Assembly: GCA_002224055.1 (NCBI GenBank)
Contig: AZLU01000137.1
Coordinates: 1-64,000, forward strand
Source: Pezizomycotina sp. ARF18
Taxonomy: Eukaryota; Ascomycota
Length of the DNA stretch: 64,000 nt
Reading direction: 5' to 3'
Shown here: positions 48,769 to 61,305 of the stretch, piece by piece
How the letters are laid out: every line of letters begins with the position of its first letter
How positions within the stretch are numbered: position 1 is the first letter of the stretch
Program-made: the position numbers and the translations under genes
The notes under the pieces: generated by a model
What the model saw: only the letters and a program-made list of their open reading frames with translations
What the model was told of the DNA's origin: nothing
The model's database searches: none

Positions 48769-51293
48769 ACAGTCCGACTCCTAGGACACCTCAAGCTTTT
48801 TAATGCTTGCTTGGCGTTTACAGAAGCTTTCCGCTTATTGTTTCGTTAAAGAATAAGACAAATACACGCCTGGATGAGAATGCAAGAACGTGTGTGTAAC
48901 GTCAGTTCTCTTTTGAGCTTGAATTTGAGCTTGAAATGAGAGTCTTTCCAGGTATAATCTTCATTTCCAAGCATGAATACGTATTATTGTTCATGCCATA
49001 ATAACGAAAGGTACGCAATCTATGACTCCGATGGCTTTTTTCATTCCGCACCTTATGACCGATGCGAAATTGTTCTCTTCTCTCAAAGCAACATCAAAGA
49101 AGGAGCTTATACGCTAAATAGTAGCTAACACGTACGAGAATAGTCGAATTAGGCGGGATAATTGATCAGAGGTGCTTCTTATATCAAGAACCCTGTACGT
49201 TTAAAAAAAAAAAAAAAAAAAAAAAAAACTATACAATCAATACAAGAATACACAATATAGCTAATTTCGAAAGTATATGTACTCAAGTAATTTTTTTTGG
49301 TAGCAATAATACTGTTGTCTCAAAATGTACCACTCCGATTCTTCATCCGAAAAGGAAAGTCGAGAATATCCTTCTAGAAAGAGCTCTCCTTCTCTCGCTA
49401 TTTGTTTCTTCTAACACCACCTCATGTCTTTCGACCTTTTTTTTTTTTTTTTTTTTTCTCAATTTTGTCTCAACCGTCCTAAATTAGTACGAGTACAACC
49501 AAAACGCCTAGAGGTGGAGACGAAAAAAAAAAAGAACTACCATTACTAGTGCAACTGAACGAGGGAAAATAAAAATTATATACTACTAGAGCTTGAGGAA
49601 TAATAATATAAAAAGAAAAGATACCAAATATTTCTAACATGTGAATATATTCTCATCTGCCTAATGCCTGAAGCTAGCTATCAGTTTTTTCTCAGTAGCT
49701 TGTACCTTGATAGTTTTAATTCCAAAAAAATTACTATCCACAGGTCAATAATACTGCTATATCTGGACTAGGGTTTGTTGGCAACGGCCCAAACTAGATG
49801 GGATCAAAGATTTAACGCTCCCTTATTACTTACTTAGCTGTCAAAGTACATATAATAATGATTATAGGTTTTTTTTTGCTCCTCTCTAATAATCGCTTTA
49901 GTAAGGAGATCCCTAATAGCAAGTACCTTAATCAAGAAAAACGTCCTGGGTGTCAGCTAAGAGGACGATCTCAGAGTGGCGATAAGCTTTTGTGGTTCGG
50001 TCCGGACGCTACTGAAATTTTTTTTTTTTTTTTTGTAGAATATATCTATAGAAATAATTTCAGAACCTGGTAATAAAAATATTGTATAGACTTACCTTAT
50101 TATTTCTTGCTAATATTACTACAGTTCAGTTCTGAGGACCTCCAGCTAGAGGACTATTCTCAAATCTTGAGCTATATTGCCCTCAGCTGACAGTTTTTGG
50201 ACCTATCTTTTTCGATAAATATAAGTGTTTTTAAACGTTTTTAATTCTTCAAAATTTATAAAAATTACTATTGCAATAAAACTGTATATAAAAGTATTTC
50301 CTTTATTTTTATTTTATTTATTTCTCCTCTCTCCCCTTGGAAGCAGTAGCATAAGTATTCTCTCTTCTGGCTTTTTGTCTTCGATCACGCAAATAAAATT
50401 TTTCTAGTTTTCTCAGCCGAAGGGTAGAAGAAATAAAGAAAAGAAAAAGTGAGTAGAAAGAGAATCCCACCTCAGGGACCAGGGAAGGAGAAAAGAAAAA
50501 GAAAAAAAAAAAAAGGGCTCGATGGACTGTTGTGGTGGTGGTTGCACTGCTACTACTACTACTTGCCACTACTGCTGCCGCTGCTGCTACTGGCATAATA
50601 ACGCCCACTGCCGACTGCTACTCCGACTGTCTCTCCGACTGCCTGCCAATACATTATTATATTATTATTATTATTATTATTTATATATATATATATATAC
50701 CCATAACCACTCAAGGATCCCAATTTTGGTTCCTTTCTGGAAACAACCACAGCTTTCATTCCCGCCGCGTCTTCCACACGCGGAAGACGCTTCTCAAGTA
50801 CGAACAATAGAATCAAGAAACTAAAGGAACAAAAACAATACCCCTCAAGCAGGCTCTAATTATTTCATCAATAGATTCGATTTTCGGAATAATCTCACCG
50901 AAGTACTGGTTCTGGCTGAGAGAAAGGAAACGTCGCTTCATCGACTTTTTTTTTTTTTTTTTTTGGTAGGAATTCTGGTGGTTACTACGTTTGCGGCTAC
51001 CTCCGACCTCCATATCGACATCGAACGAGAGAACAAGAGACCGAATAACTCCAGAGACGAGAGAAGAAAACAAAATAATTCCGAAACGGAGATTAGGTTC
51101 TAGTAAAGAACAAAATAGACTGAAAAGTCAGACCGGAGATATCGGAGAAAAAGAGGGGGAAATATTTTAGAAGAAAAATCCTGTTAAGGGTATTTTTTTT
51201 TGGGGTTCTTGTAACCACTAAATTCTATCCAAAAGGGTTTTTCGACGAATCAAGTCGTCGCCATCCTCCGACGAATCAAAAGACCGCCAGAAG
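48769..51293. other. Intergenic region, AT-rich
   Basis: About 2.5 kb. It carries A26 (49203-49228), T21 (49437-49457), T17 (50018-50034), ATT/TA repeats (50652-50699) and T19 (50946-50964). A weak direct repeat (CAGCTAAGAGGAC / CAGCTAGAGGAC) lies at 49954 and 50143. The final part is probably promoter and leader of the bHLH gene. Confidence 0.55.
50652..50699. repeat. ATT and TA microsatellite
   Basis: An (ATT)n array runs directly into a (TA)n array. About 100 bases upstream lies a short TAC/TGC-rich stretch (50540-50592). Confidence 0.85.
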
Positions 51294-53299
51294 ATGAGCG
51301 AGTCTGGCCAGCAACTATGGTCGCACGGAGAACCCGACTCATCTCACGTCTTTCCATCCGGACGATGACTTCACGGCCCTGTTCAATTCTGCGGACTTTG
51401 ACCTGACCTTTCGACTTACAAGTCGACGGTAGCGCAGCGCGATGCCGTGCTGCACTCGTTGCAGAATGCAACTGGCTCCACAACTTCGAATTCCACGCCG
51501 GGGAGAGCGGGGGGTTCGATCTGGGGGAATTTCGAAGGATTTGAACTATCCTCGGCGCTCGCTCCCACCATCACCATATAATAGCATGACCCAGCCGTTT
51601 ACAACAGCAGCATCCGATGCGAACGCCATGGCGATCGACTACGAGAACACGGAATGTTTCGATTCGAGAGGAGCGGCGGGTAGTAGCAACGTCGGTTAGC
51701 ATGGGTAACGAGCTATTAGAATATATAGATATCCTCATATCATCCTTTGATCGCTTTCACTTTGCAAAAAAATCCACATGCTCCTTCACAAATAAGCTTG
51801 CAGCTTCTTTAATACATTTATTTTGCTTGTAGATGGTCTTTACGCCACTCATATCTCTGCCGTTGGGCCACTCGAGGCCAGTTACAACCAGCTCCAAGAT
51901 TTCACAATCCGGGTTCGTATCTGAGCCACTGACTTCTCCCTTAGAAGATCATGCTAGCATGATGCGACTACAAGATCGCGGGAGCAGAGTTTTTCGGAGT
52001 CGACATCTCCGGTTGATCCTCGGGAGAATACACCAGAGAACACGCTGCACCAGCCAATATTATCTCGGGGACAAATAGCATCGGCGGAGCAAGGCTATAA
52101 GCGCGAGAACCGCCTCGAGGGTGGTTCGCCAGTCGCCTAGTATGAAACCGCAAAAGAAGAAGCCGCCCGCAGTTGCTTCCAATCCTGAGATAGCGGATGC
52201 CGCAATAGCGGAGGCGAGAAATACGCCAAGGTCGTCAACTTATCAAGATGTACTGAAGATGACGTTACCCGAATCAACGGGGCAGTTCGTCCGCCGACTC
52301 CATATCGCCCAGAGCCAATATCAGATGCTTTAATGCCTGCCGCCCCCCAGAGCAAAACTCCGCAGCGCGACTAGGGAAGAAGTAGCCAAGCGGACCAGAT
52401 TCGAATCCGAAGGATATTGCAATTAACATTAAGAAAGCAAAACGGGTTGCTCCTATGACTCCGCCAACTGAAATGAACATCTCAAATCCAACACCCGCTC
52501 GGGATAAGGCCGGGGATATACCGATGGGAGAGGCTGTTTTGACGGTGGAAGTTCCGAAAGGTCGATAAAAAGGCCTCGTCGAGAGTCGCTAACGGCGGTA
52601 GTAGTAAGGAGGGGACGCAAAGCCGATGGAGGAAGAACAGCAGACTCCCAAGCTCTCTTCTATGAAGAGGAAATCATCGGCTACATGCTAGCGCCGTCGC
52701 GGTCGAAGACTGGTGCTCAGTCTGGACGCCAAGGAGCCCGAATCCAGCGCACTCCTCTCATTGCTCCGTCTCGGCCCGCAAAAGCATCCGCGTCGTTCTA
52801 ATATATTAACGTAAAATTATTTTCAAAACTTTAGGTGCACATACGTCGCTTTGCTTCTGGTCTACGAGTGAACTACGCAAATATAGTGTCCGGAACACAT
52901 TCCAACTTGGATTATCGTACCCAGAGCACCTTTCGATAAACCTCACTCCAAGAAGACATCCCACAAGATCGCAGAAAAGGGGAGGAGAAATCGCATTAAC
53001 AATGCATTATCGGAGATCGCGTCGCTACTTCCGCGTGGCGGCCGCCACTGGTTCTACGAGCGGTAGCGCAGAGCCCGGTCCGAGAAAGGAAGTTCAAAGT
53101 CGCCCCCAGGCACTCCTCAGATGACAGCCAGCAAAGGCTAGCACCGTCGAGCAGGCTATCGAGTAATAAAGTACTCCAGAAGCAGCTTGCAGAAACCCAA
53201 AGCCGCTTAGCGGTTGCTGAGGAAATCAAGACGCTGAAAGAGGTCAAGCAGAATAATTGGACAAAGAACTGTGATCAACGAATGCCAGTCTTCTCGTAG
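51294..53299 (+). CDS. nuc-1: bHLH transcription factor, PHO4/NUC-1 (PalcA) type
   Basis: Nuclear activator that in Neurospora and yeast turns on phosphate-acquisition genes by binding CACGTG, and is held back by a Pho80-Pho85 kinase. The probable start at 51294 gives MSESGQQLW. N-terminal pieces are DDDFTALFNSADFD, DAVLHSLQNATGSTTSNSTP, GGSIWGNFEGFELSSALAP and MTQPFTTAASDANAMAIDYE. An intron of about 120-140 nt ends near 51832. A long Ser/Thr/Pro-rich centre follows. The DNA-binding region at about 52940-53230 reads HKIAEKGRRNRINNALSEIA then SLLP (basic region and helix 1), a long loop with TGSTSGSAEPGP, and ASKASTVEQAIE plus QKQLAETQSRLAVAEE (helix 2 and leucine zipper). The basic region's H..E..RR..I matches class B bHLH factors, and the long loop plus SKASTVE is typical of NUC-1/PalcA. 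At least eight frame slips. Confidence 0.82.
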
Positions 53300-55289
53300 A
53301 CTTGTGGTTATCTTTTCCTTTGGTGTGAACTTCTATCTTATACCCGATGGTCAGCCATTCGGTCAATGAGAATAAGAACGAACTGCAACGCGCAATACTC
53401 CTAACGCCTCAACGTGTATCCTTCTTAATATTCCCTGAAAAGTTCTTTTTCCTCTCTTACGTTTTGTCCCTTCATTTTTTTGGTGTCTGTATTCCTTTTT
53501 TGGGATTTCTTTGGTTTCTTGCTTTGTTACACGGTTGCGAATATAGTACTCTTGTTTTCTTTGTCCAACAACACACATTAACGGTGCTTATGCGTTTTTT
53601 TTTTTTTTTAATGATCGTTACTACTATAAAAGAATTCCTTTTCGTTATGTACATAGACTAAATAATTATGACGGTTACCTCCTCTTTCCTTTTTTTTCTT
53701 ATTTTCTTTCTAACCTCTCCTTTTTAGTCATGAATATATAATATAAAAGGTTTGCATACCGCTGCAGACGAGACGCAGACAAACCGTTACCAGAGTTTCA
53801 TGTCCTCCCTTTTTTTTCCTCTTTTATATTGTATCAATAGTATAATATAATAATGCTGTCAGTGGTTAATGAGACAAAAAAAAAAAAAAAAAAAACAAGG
53901 CTTATGTAATTCTTGTCAAAGTTGTGTATATATATACGTCAAAGTTTATCGTTTTAATTCCATAAACGATTCATCCTGTTCGTGATATTCGTCAATTTTT
54001 TCTTCCATTTATTTCTTAATATTATTGTAAAAGCGACACCTGGTAACCTGAATGCTGGAGATTATAGCTGAAAATAGCTCTATATCCCTTTGGCTTCATT
54101 TTTTTTAAGGTTCCGCGAGCTGCCTGAACTACCTAATATTTGGCTAGAAACTTGAGTCACCGCGAGAAAAAGTACAACAAATAGATGGTTCTCGAATGCA
54201 CTGCATACTTTTTTACATATAAGCCTCCTCTTTCGCGAGGGGTTAATGCGACTCTTTTCCTTGGGCGGTTGGGCGGGTCCCCCCCACAGCTGGAGATTGA
54301 ACAAGCAACTTCGCTCTGCCGCGAGCTGAAGACAAAAAAAGAAAGGAAAAAACTGATACTCCTTTCGGGGGTTCGCTCGAAAGAATAAAAAGGCTTTCTT
54401 TCAAACTGAAGAATAGAAATGCGGTAGTATATTATTCTATTCGGGGAGGAGCAGGAGGAAGGAAGGCTGTTTGAGGATAGTTGCTTTTCTTCTTTTTTGG
54501 TGGTAGAAATTTCTTTACTTTTCCATAACCTTCCATACCGCAAAAAAAAAGGTTGCTCAGGTACCCCATGGAAGAAACCACTGAGAGAAAAAAAATAAAT
54601 AGAGGAAATTTTTTTTATTATCTACTGTGAGCAAGAAAAAAAAATTTAAATATCAACCTCGAAGCCCTTCAGTCTTCTTCTTCTCTTCTCTTCTTTTCTT
54701 CTCCATCTTCAACCTTCAAATCACTGTTCCTATAGACTAACAATCTATACCAAATAACCGTCTTACATCTCCCTCTATATATCACCTTTCTCGCTCTATC
54801 TCCCGCTGTTCTTTATGAAGGTACGTTGCGTGTTATTTGTAAAGCTTTCAAAGCTACTCCCCTCGATAAGATAGTGGGGCTCGTTTGGTGCTCGTTATCT
54901 GCTGCTACTTCCAAGCTTCTCGTGGAAAAACAAAAAGAAACAGGAAGAAAGAAAGAAAAAAAAATCCTTTCCCCTGATCGAACTACAACTAGAAGCTAGC
55001 TATATATCGAAAAATCTTGTTTTTCTCCGTTGAACTTCGCTGGGCAAAAAGCTTTGAAGTTGGGGAAGAAGAGTTTTTTCCTTCTGAAGGCTGTCTCGGT
55101 ACAGCACGAGTTTCGCAGATAGCAGCAGATCGGCACCCAAAACAGCCCTTCCTATCATTCTTCTATAAACATCACCTCTAGAGCTATATATATACTAACA
55201 TTGTCTACAATATAGACCAAAAAAACACTTTTCCCCTCTAAACCTCCTCATTCTCATACACACACACACACACACACAAACCATTCACA
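53300..55289. promoter_or_regulatory. Spacer and HSP90 promoter/leader
   Basis: About 2 kb. It holds A20 (53876-53895) and several short T runs; the second half should contain the HSP90 promoter. C/T-rich blocks lie at about 54670-54810, and a CA repeat (55258-55278) ends 11 bases before the HSP90 start. TTC/GAA triplets occur (for example near 55010-55100), but I found no perfect heat-shock element with 2-base spacing. Confidence 0.45.
55258..55278. repeat. CA repeat in the HSP90 5' leader
   Basis: About ten CA units immediately upstream of the start codon. Leader composition (CT-rich then CA repeats) is common for strongly expressed fungal genes. Confidence 0.8.
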
Positions 55290-57484
55290 ATGTCGTCCGA
55301 AACCTTTGAGTTCCAAGCTGAGATCTCAGCTCCTTGGTCTCATCATCAACACCGTCTACTCGAACAAAGAGATCTTCCTGCGAGAGCTGATCCCACGCTT
55401 CGATGCTCTCGACAAGGTAATTTGATAGCTTCACAAAGCTTCTCCCTCCCCCCCCCCAAAAAAAAAAATTTTTTTTTTCTCCTTGTTTTTCAACACTGAT
55501 GACTAACCACTGCTTTGCATTCGCTACCTCTCCCTGTCGGATCCTTCAGCCCTTGACTCTGAAAAGGACCTGAAGATCTCGATCATCCCGACAAGGAGGC
55601 CAAGACCTCACCCTCATTGATACAGGTATTGGTATGACAAAGCCGACTTATCAACAATCTCGGTACCATTGCCCGCTCCGGTACCAAGCAGTTCATGGAA
55701 GCCCCTGAGCGCTGGTGCCGATATCTCCATGATGGTCAGTTCGGTGTCGTTTCTACTCTGCTACCTTGTTGCCGACAGGGTTACCGTTCACTCCAAGTCG
55801 AACGAGGACGAGCAGTACATCTGGAGTCCAGCGCCGGTGGTTCCTTCACCATCACCGAAGACTCCGGCCCGGCTCTCGGCCGCGGTACCAAGATTGTCCT
55901 TCACCTCAAGGAAGACCAGCTTGACTACCTCAACGAGTCGAGGATCAAGGAGGTTGTCAAGAAGCACTCCGAGTTCATCTCCTACCCGATCTACCTCCAC
56001 GTCAGCAAGGAGATCGAGACCGAGGTCCCTGACGAGGAGGCTGAAGAGGCCGCCGAGGGTGATGACAAGAAGCCCAAGATCGAGGAGGTCGACGATGATG
56101 AAGAGGAGAAGAAGAAGAAGACAAGAAGGTCAAGGAGACCAAGGTCGAGGAGGAAGAGCTCAACAAGACGAAGCCCATCTGGACTCGCAACCCCTCAGAA
56201 ATCACCACCGAGGAATACGCCTCTTCTACAAGAGCTTGTCTAACGACTGGAGGACCACCTTGCCGTCAAGCACTTCTCCGTCGAGGGTCAGCTCGAATTC
56301 CGCGCCATCCTCTCATTCCCAAGCGTGCTCCTTCGATCTCTTCGAGACCAAGCGCACCAAGAACAACATTAAGCTCTACGTCCGCCGCGTCTTCATCACC
56401 GATGACTGCACTGACATCATCCCCGAGTGGCTCGGTTTCATCAAGGGTGTTGTCGATTCTGAGGATCTCCCTCTCAACCTTTCCCGTGAGACTCTCCAGC
56501 AGAACAAGATCATGAAGGTTATCAAGAAGAACATCGTCAAGAAGACCCTCGAGATGTTCAACGAGATCTCCGAGGACCGTGACCAGTTCGACAAGTTCTA
56601 CACTGCCTTCTCCAAGAACATCAAGCTCGGTATCCACGAGGATTCCCAGAACCGCCCGGCCCTTGCCAAGCTCCTTCGCTTTAACTCTACCAAGAGCGGC
56701 GACGAGCTGACCAGCCTCACGGACTACGTCACCCGCATGCCCGAGCACCAGAAGCAGATGTACTACATTACCGGTGAATCCCTCAAGGCCGTCCAGAAGT
56801 CCCCTTCTTGGACATCCTCAAGAAGAAGAACTTCGAGGTTCTCATGCTCGTCGACCCATCGATGAGTACGCCATGACCCAGCTCAAGGAGTTCGACGGCA
56901 AGAAGCTCGTCGATATCACTAAGGACTTCGAGCTCGAAGAGACCGACGAGGAGAAGGCCCAGCGCGAGGCCGAGGAGAAGGAGTACGAGCCTCTTGCCAA
57001 GAGCCTTAAGGAAGTCCTCGGAGACAAGGTCGAGAAGGTCGTCGTCAGCCACAAGCTCGTAGACGCTCCCTGCGCCATCAGGACCGTCAGTTCGGTTGTC
57101 CGCCAATATGGAACGCATCATGAAGAGCCAGGCGCTCCGCGATACCTCTATGAGCTCTTACATGGCTTCCAAGAAGTCCCTCGAGATCTCCCTCAGTCTG
57201 CCATCATCAAGGCCCTCAAGACCAAGGTCGAGGAGGAGGGTACTTCCCGCTCCGTCTCGGATCTCACCACCCTTCTTTACGAGACTGCCCTCCTGACTTC
57301 CGGCTTCTCCCTTGAGGAACCTGCCTCCTTCGCCCAGCGCATCAACCGCCTCGTCTCCCTCGGTCTCCAGATCGACGACACCGCCGAGGATACCGTCTCC
57401 GAGGAGACCGCCGCCGCCGCTGCCGGCGGTGAAGGCGCTGCTGGTGGTAAGACTGTTGAGTCCAGCATGGAGGAAGTCGACTAG
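55290..57484 (+). CDS. hsp90: Cytosolic molecular chaperone HSP90
   Basis: ATP-dependent chaperone that matures kinases, receptors and other clients with co-chaperones. The start at 55290 reads [13 protein letters not shown], the standard fungal N-terminus. The intron is 55417-55519. The N-terminal ATPase domain shows [13 protein letters not shown]-type sequence, [13 protein letters not shown] and [20 protein letters not shown] charged linker follows ([13 protein letters not shown]). The middle domain has [20 protein letters not shown] and [20 protein letters not shown] (the SEDLPLN...TLQQ signature), and LFL(R)-type helices. The C-terminal dimerisation domain ends MEEVD, the TPR co-chaperone docking motif of cytosolic HSP90. 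About 697 codons after intron removal fits the usual 700-705. At least ten one-base frame changes are present in this essential gene; most are a run of identical bases short by one, and at least one looks like an extra C. The intron's 3' AG appears lost with one of them. Confidence 0.97.
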
Positions 57485-58409
57485 GCTTGCTCTAGCTGAC
57501 TAAAATAAGTAAAAAATTCATAAAATGCTACAAAAAATAATTTTCAAGTATCAAAGCATGGCGATTTTTTAACTTCAGAATTAGATGGAGGCGAAATCTT
57601 GTCCTTTGTTTCTTTCATTTCTTTTTCATTAATGTCAATTAAAGTGGGAAAAGTTTCTCTTTTTTATGGGTCAGGAATTGTTTATCATCACGTATCATGA
57701 ACACTGGAATTTTTCTTTTCTCTAATATTGTATTTCTTTATATAATGCTTCTTTCCTTTTTCCTTTGTCAGTTAGGTGTTTAGTATTCAGTTTTTCATTA
57801 GTTCTTTACTTTACTTTTCTTCTTTAGCACTATTATTTCCTAGGAAATCAGAACTTCGGAAATTTATCCATTCTTAAATCCTTTGTTGCTTCTTGCGTAT
57901 GTTATATTGTGAGCATGTGTTTTAACAGATTATGGTGAAGTAGTACATAAGTCAACCTCCGAACCTCTTGAAGAATAATGTAGGTAGATTTAATATAAAT
58001 TCGCCATAAATATTTATAATAATTCATAAAAAGTTTTTATCAAAAAGAAGAACGCTTCGAACTCCTGATGTTAAAAAAAAAAAAAAAAAAAATAGACGAC
58101 TCGGAACAAAAACAGACCCAAGCGGAAAGGAAAAAAAGAGAACGTGAGACCAGGCCGTTAAATATACACATTGAAGAAAGAAACAGGAAAAAACGCAATG
58201 AAGGGGCTGCTTTTTTTCAAACTCCTGGAAAAGTGTCACCAGCCCGGATGATAACGACAAAACACGTATGCGGAACAAAAGTGTAAGAAAACGAGTGCGA
58301 GAGGAAAGGTCAGGTTGGTAAAAAGGTACCGTGAGGAGTCTCATGCAGAGGAAGAAGAAAAGGATGACAAGAAAAAACCACCGCCCAAGAATCACAAATA
58401 TTCTTTTCT
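57485..58409. other. Spacer between convergent HSP90 and NNF1
   Basis: About 925 bases of AT-rich 3' flanks with A20 at 58073-58092. No gene supported. Confidence 0.65.
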
Positions 58410-59947
58410 TCACGTCCCCCCTTCATCCATCTTATCCGCCTCCTTCTCAATCTCCTCCAAATTCCCCAGCTCCTTAATACTCTCCGCCGTCTCCGCGATA
58501 ACGTTCACCTGCCCTTCTAGTACCTTCAGCAGCTCCGCGATCTCCTTTTCCTGCGCCTGCTTCTGCTTCCGCAGAGATTCCACGCTCTCCAGTTTCCCCT
58601 CGAGCTCCACCCGCAGCTGCGCCTCCTGCTCTTCCAGCATGGGTACCAGGTGCGCCGCTATCAGCTGCGCGGGCGTCTTATCGATCGGCTGTCGGGGGTG
58701 GTGCGTTGGGCGGTGCGAGAGCTTTTCGCTGCCGCGCTTCGTGGGCGAGGCGGTCGAGGTCGTCCAGTCGGGCGAAGACTTGCCGCTCTTCCGTTAGTTC
58801 AGCCCATTGTTCCTGTTGAAAAAGTAAAAGTAAAAAGAAAAGGCGCTGTTAGATTCTGAATTTTCAATGTTTAAGCAGACACTGCGTTTGTAAATAAGGA
58901 AAAATAGCATGTTTCTCTTCCCTCGAAAGGAAAGACAGCGAGCAGTCTCGTAACCAGACATTTTTTGACTGAAGGGAAAAAAAAACAGCGAGATCGTTTG
59001 TATTCCACAAGGAGAGCGCCAACCAAACACCTCCCGCGATCTCCAATGGAATAAAATAGAACAGGGACTGAACCAAACCATCCTTCCACAAAACCTATTA
59101 ACAGTAAACCGGAGCGGTGTTTTCTAACTTACCGAAAGTTCTTTATTAAAGAGACCTAGAAACTGTTCGTGCACCTGCCGTATCACGTCCGGCCGTTGTC
59201 TCATAATTGTCGGAAAACACATTCGGAAGTTGTCGTACGTCACGTTCTTCGTCGATGCCTTTAACGCCTTATTGAATGTATTCCGCAGCGCAGGGCCGCG
59301 AACGTACTTAATCCTTGCCGTATTTCCGAGACCACGAGTACTACTACTTGTTGCTGCTGCGGGTGCTACTGATGAGGAGGAAGGCTCTGAAGGGGCATCG
59401 GAGAGGGCGTTGTTGGAGGATGTTGTAGGTTGCGTTGAGGATGCGGATAAAGAAGGTTGCGTGCCGTTCGGCGTAGGGAGAGGCGGAGGGGGCATCGCGG
59501 CCGCGTTGTCTGTCACTTGCGTCACTGCTGCTGCTGCCGTCGCCGCCGCCGCCGCCGCCGCTGCTATGCTTTCTTTGCTCTTCCGGCCACGGTTCGACGT
59601 CCTCCGCCCTGCGACCGGTTTCGCTCTAATGGAGGAGCGTCTGGTATTAATGTGTCTGTCGTTGTCGTTGTTGTTGTGGTAGTTATTCTTGTGGTTGTCG
59701 AGTGGTTTTCGATGCTTCTGCGGAACGGGTCACCCGTCCATTCGTCGCGGGTGATAATTGTGCCACGCCGGCCTTTGGTGATGCTGCATTGTCTGTGCTT
59801 GCCCTCCCGCGACTCAGGCGCCCGCTCGTGCGCAGTGGTGGCATGGTCGTAGCGTGGTGAATGCCCTAGAAACTTCCCTCCTTTTTTCCCTTTTGTTTGT
59901 TGTGCTTTGTTTTTGTTGTGGCCCTTTTGCAGATTTTGGAATGACAA
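58410..59947 (-). CDS. nnf1: Kinetochore protein Nnf1 (MIND/Mis12 complex)
   Basis: Subunit of the four-protein MIND/Mis12 complex that bridges inner kinetochore and Ndc80 in mitosis. The conserved core lies at about 59350-59130: RNTFNKALKASTKNVTYDNF, RMCFPTIMRQRPDVIRQVHE and QFLGLFNKELS. These match the Nnf1 pattern (a Phe-rich helix, CFP, then Q.F...). A 320-nt intron (58813-59132, GTAAGT donor) follows. The second exon reads EQWAELTEERQVFARLDDLD, then KTPAQLIAAHLVPMLEEQEA and a coiled coil (LRKQKQAQEKEIAELLKVLE) ending MDEGGT at 58410. Upstream of the core is a Ser/Thr/Ala-rich region. Two starts are possible: an ATG at 59525 (MTQVTDNAAAMPPPPLP), or one further upstream near 59947, since Ala- and Lys/Arg-rich sense continues there. 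Frame slips near 58660 and 58760. Confidence 0.85.
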
Positions 59948-61305
59948 AGATATCGGTTGAAAAATGACGGCGGCTTCGGGCAGAGGAGGAGGGCACGTTT
60001 GGCTTCTTCGGTATCGGTATGGAAGCGGCGAGAATTTAATCGTCGATAATGCGATTATAGTTTTCGTCTACGGATGGAATTGGAATGTTCAGGGTGATGA
60101 CGATGAATGATGGCGATGGGGGGGATGATGATGAGGTTCGGTGGTAGAATTATTTTTCTTTCATTAATTTTCTTTTTATTTTATTTTCTTTTTTCCTTTT
60201 TCTTTTATTTTTCTTTTGTTTTGATAAAAAGGAAATTCGGTTTGGGGGAAGACGCGATTCAAATTAAAATTGCTTTTTTTTTTTTTTTTTTTTTTCAAAA
60301 AAAAAAATGTCACGTGTTGAGGGACCGCTAAACTCAAATAGATTGTATATTTATGATTAGGTAATCGGCCTCAGAAAAAAATTTCGGACGATTTCAATAC
60401 TTAATTTAAGTATCACTATCGCGACTTCTGTTAGTCCATAAGTGCTCAGTTTGAAATCCAGATGCTACTATATTACTATAATCTATTATACTAATTGAAG
60501 GTGTAGTGCGACCGCAATAATCGCAGCTGCGCAAACTGAAAGTTGGTAAACGTAACTAGATGTTTGAGTTTGATAGAGACCAGAAGCAAAGCCTCAGTAT
60601 AAGGCCTTCGACGATGCCCAGGAATGTAAGAGTCTTGTGAATAGTATGTAACCTCTGCTGATTCCCAAATTCTCATGGTAAAAGGTGCCTTGCCTCCTAT
60701 AGCGGAACGAAGAATGCCCGCCTCAAAACCGAGGACGAGCGGTATTCCAGAAGAACAAAACGATGTCAAATTCGGGTGCCCAGCTCATGGGTTTGTAAAT
60801 CATTCCATCTCCACCGCTGACATCTTTTTAAAATAATGCTCGCTCCTCAAAGAATACAGAAATAGAATTCAAGTAGTAGGAGGAACGTATATGCCCTTCA
60901 CAATCCATTTGATGGAAGGATGGAAGACATTCTGCAGTGTGATTTGATTAGAAAGGAAGAGAAAAGAAAATCAAAAGCAAGGAATTGAGCATATTTAGAA
61001 AAACTCAGAGCGTGCATTTAACGCGTGTCTTTCTTTCTTCCTTTTTTTTGGCTCGGGACAAGTTTGAAAGGAGGACGAAAAACGCGTCGCTCTTAGAAAA
61101 AAGGTTTAAAAAAAAAAAAAAAGGTTTGCCGCTCAATTTTTTTTTTGCCGTTCGCCGCTAAGTATTTTTAAGGTCACTACTCACTTCCTGTCCTTCTTTC
61201 TTCCTCAACTCAACTCAACCTCCGTCATATCAATCAACGACAACGATAATAACTTTTTTTTATCGTCACGGAAAGTAGTTCAAACAGAAATAGTCATCTC
61301 CAATC
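59948..61305. promoter_or_regulatory. Divergent spacer between NNF1 and POB3
   Basis: About 1.35 kb between two divergent chromatin-related genes. It has T22-C-A11 (60274-60307), a CACGTG E-box (60311-60316), A13-T9 blocks near 61108-61145 and a CAACTCAACTCAACC leader before the Pob3 start. No further gene seen. Confidence 0.5.

Noticed and set aside
54840-55140. Heat-shock elements before HSP90
   Set aside because: TTC and GAA triplets occur, but none in the required nGAAnnTTCnnGAA spacing.
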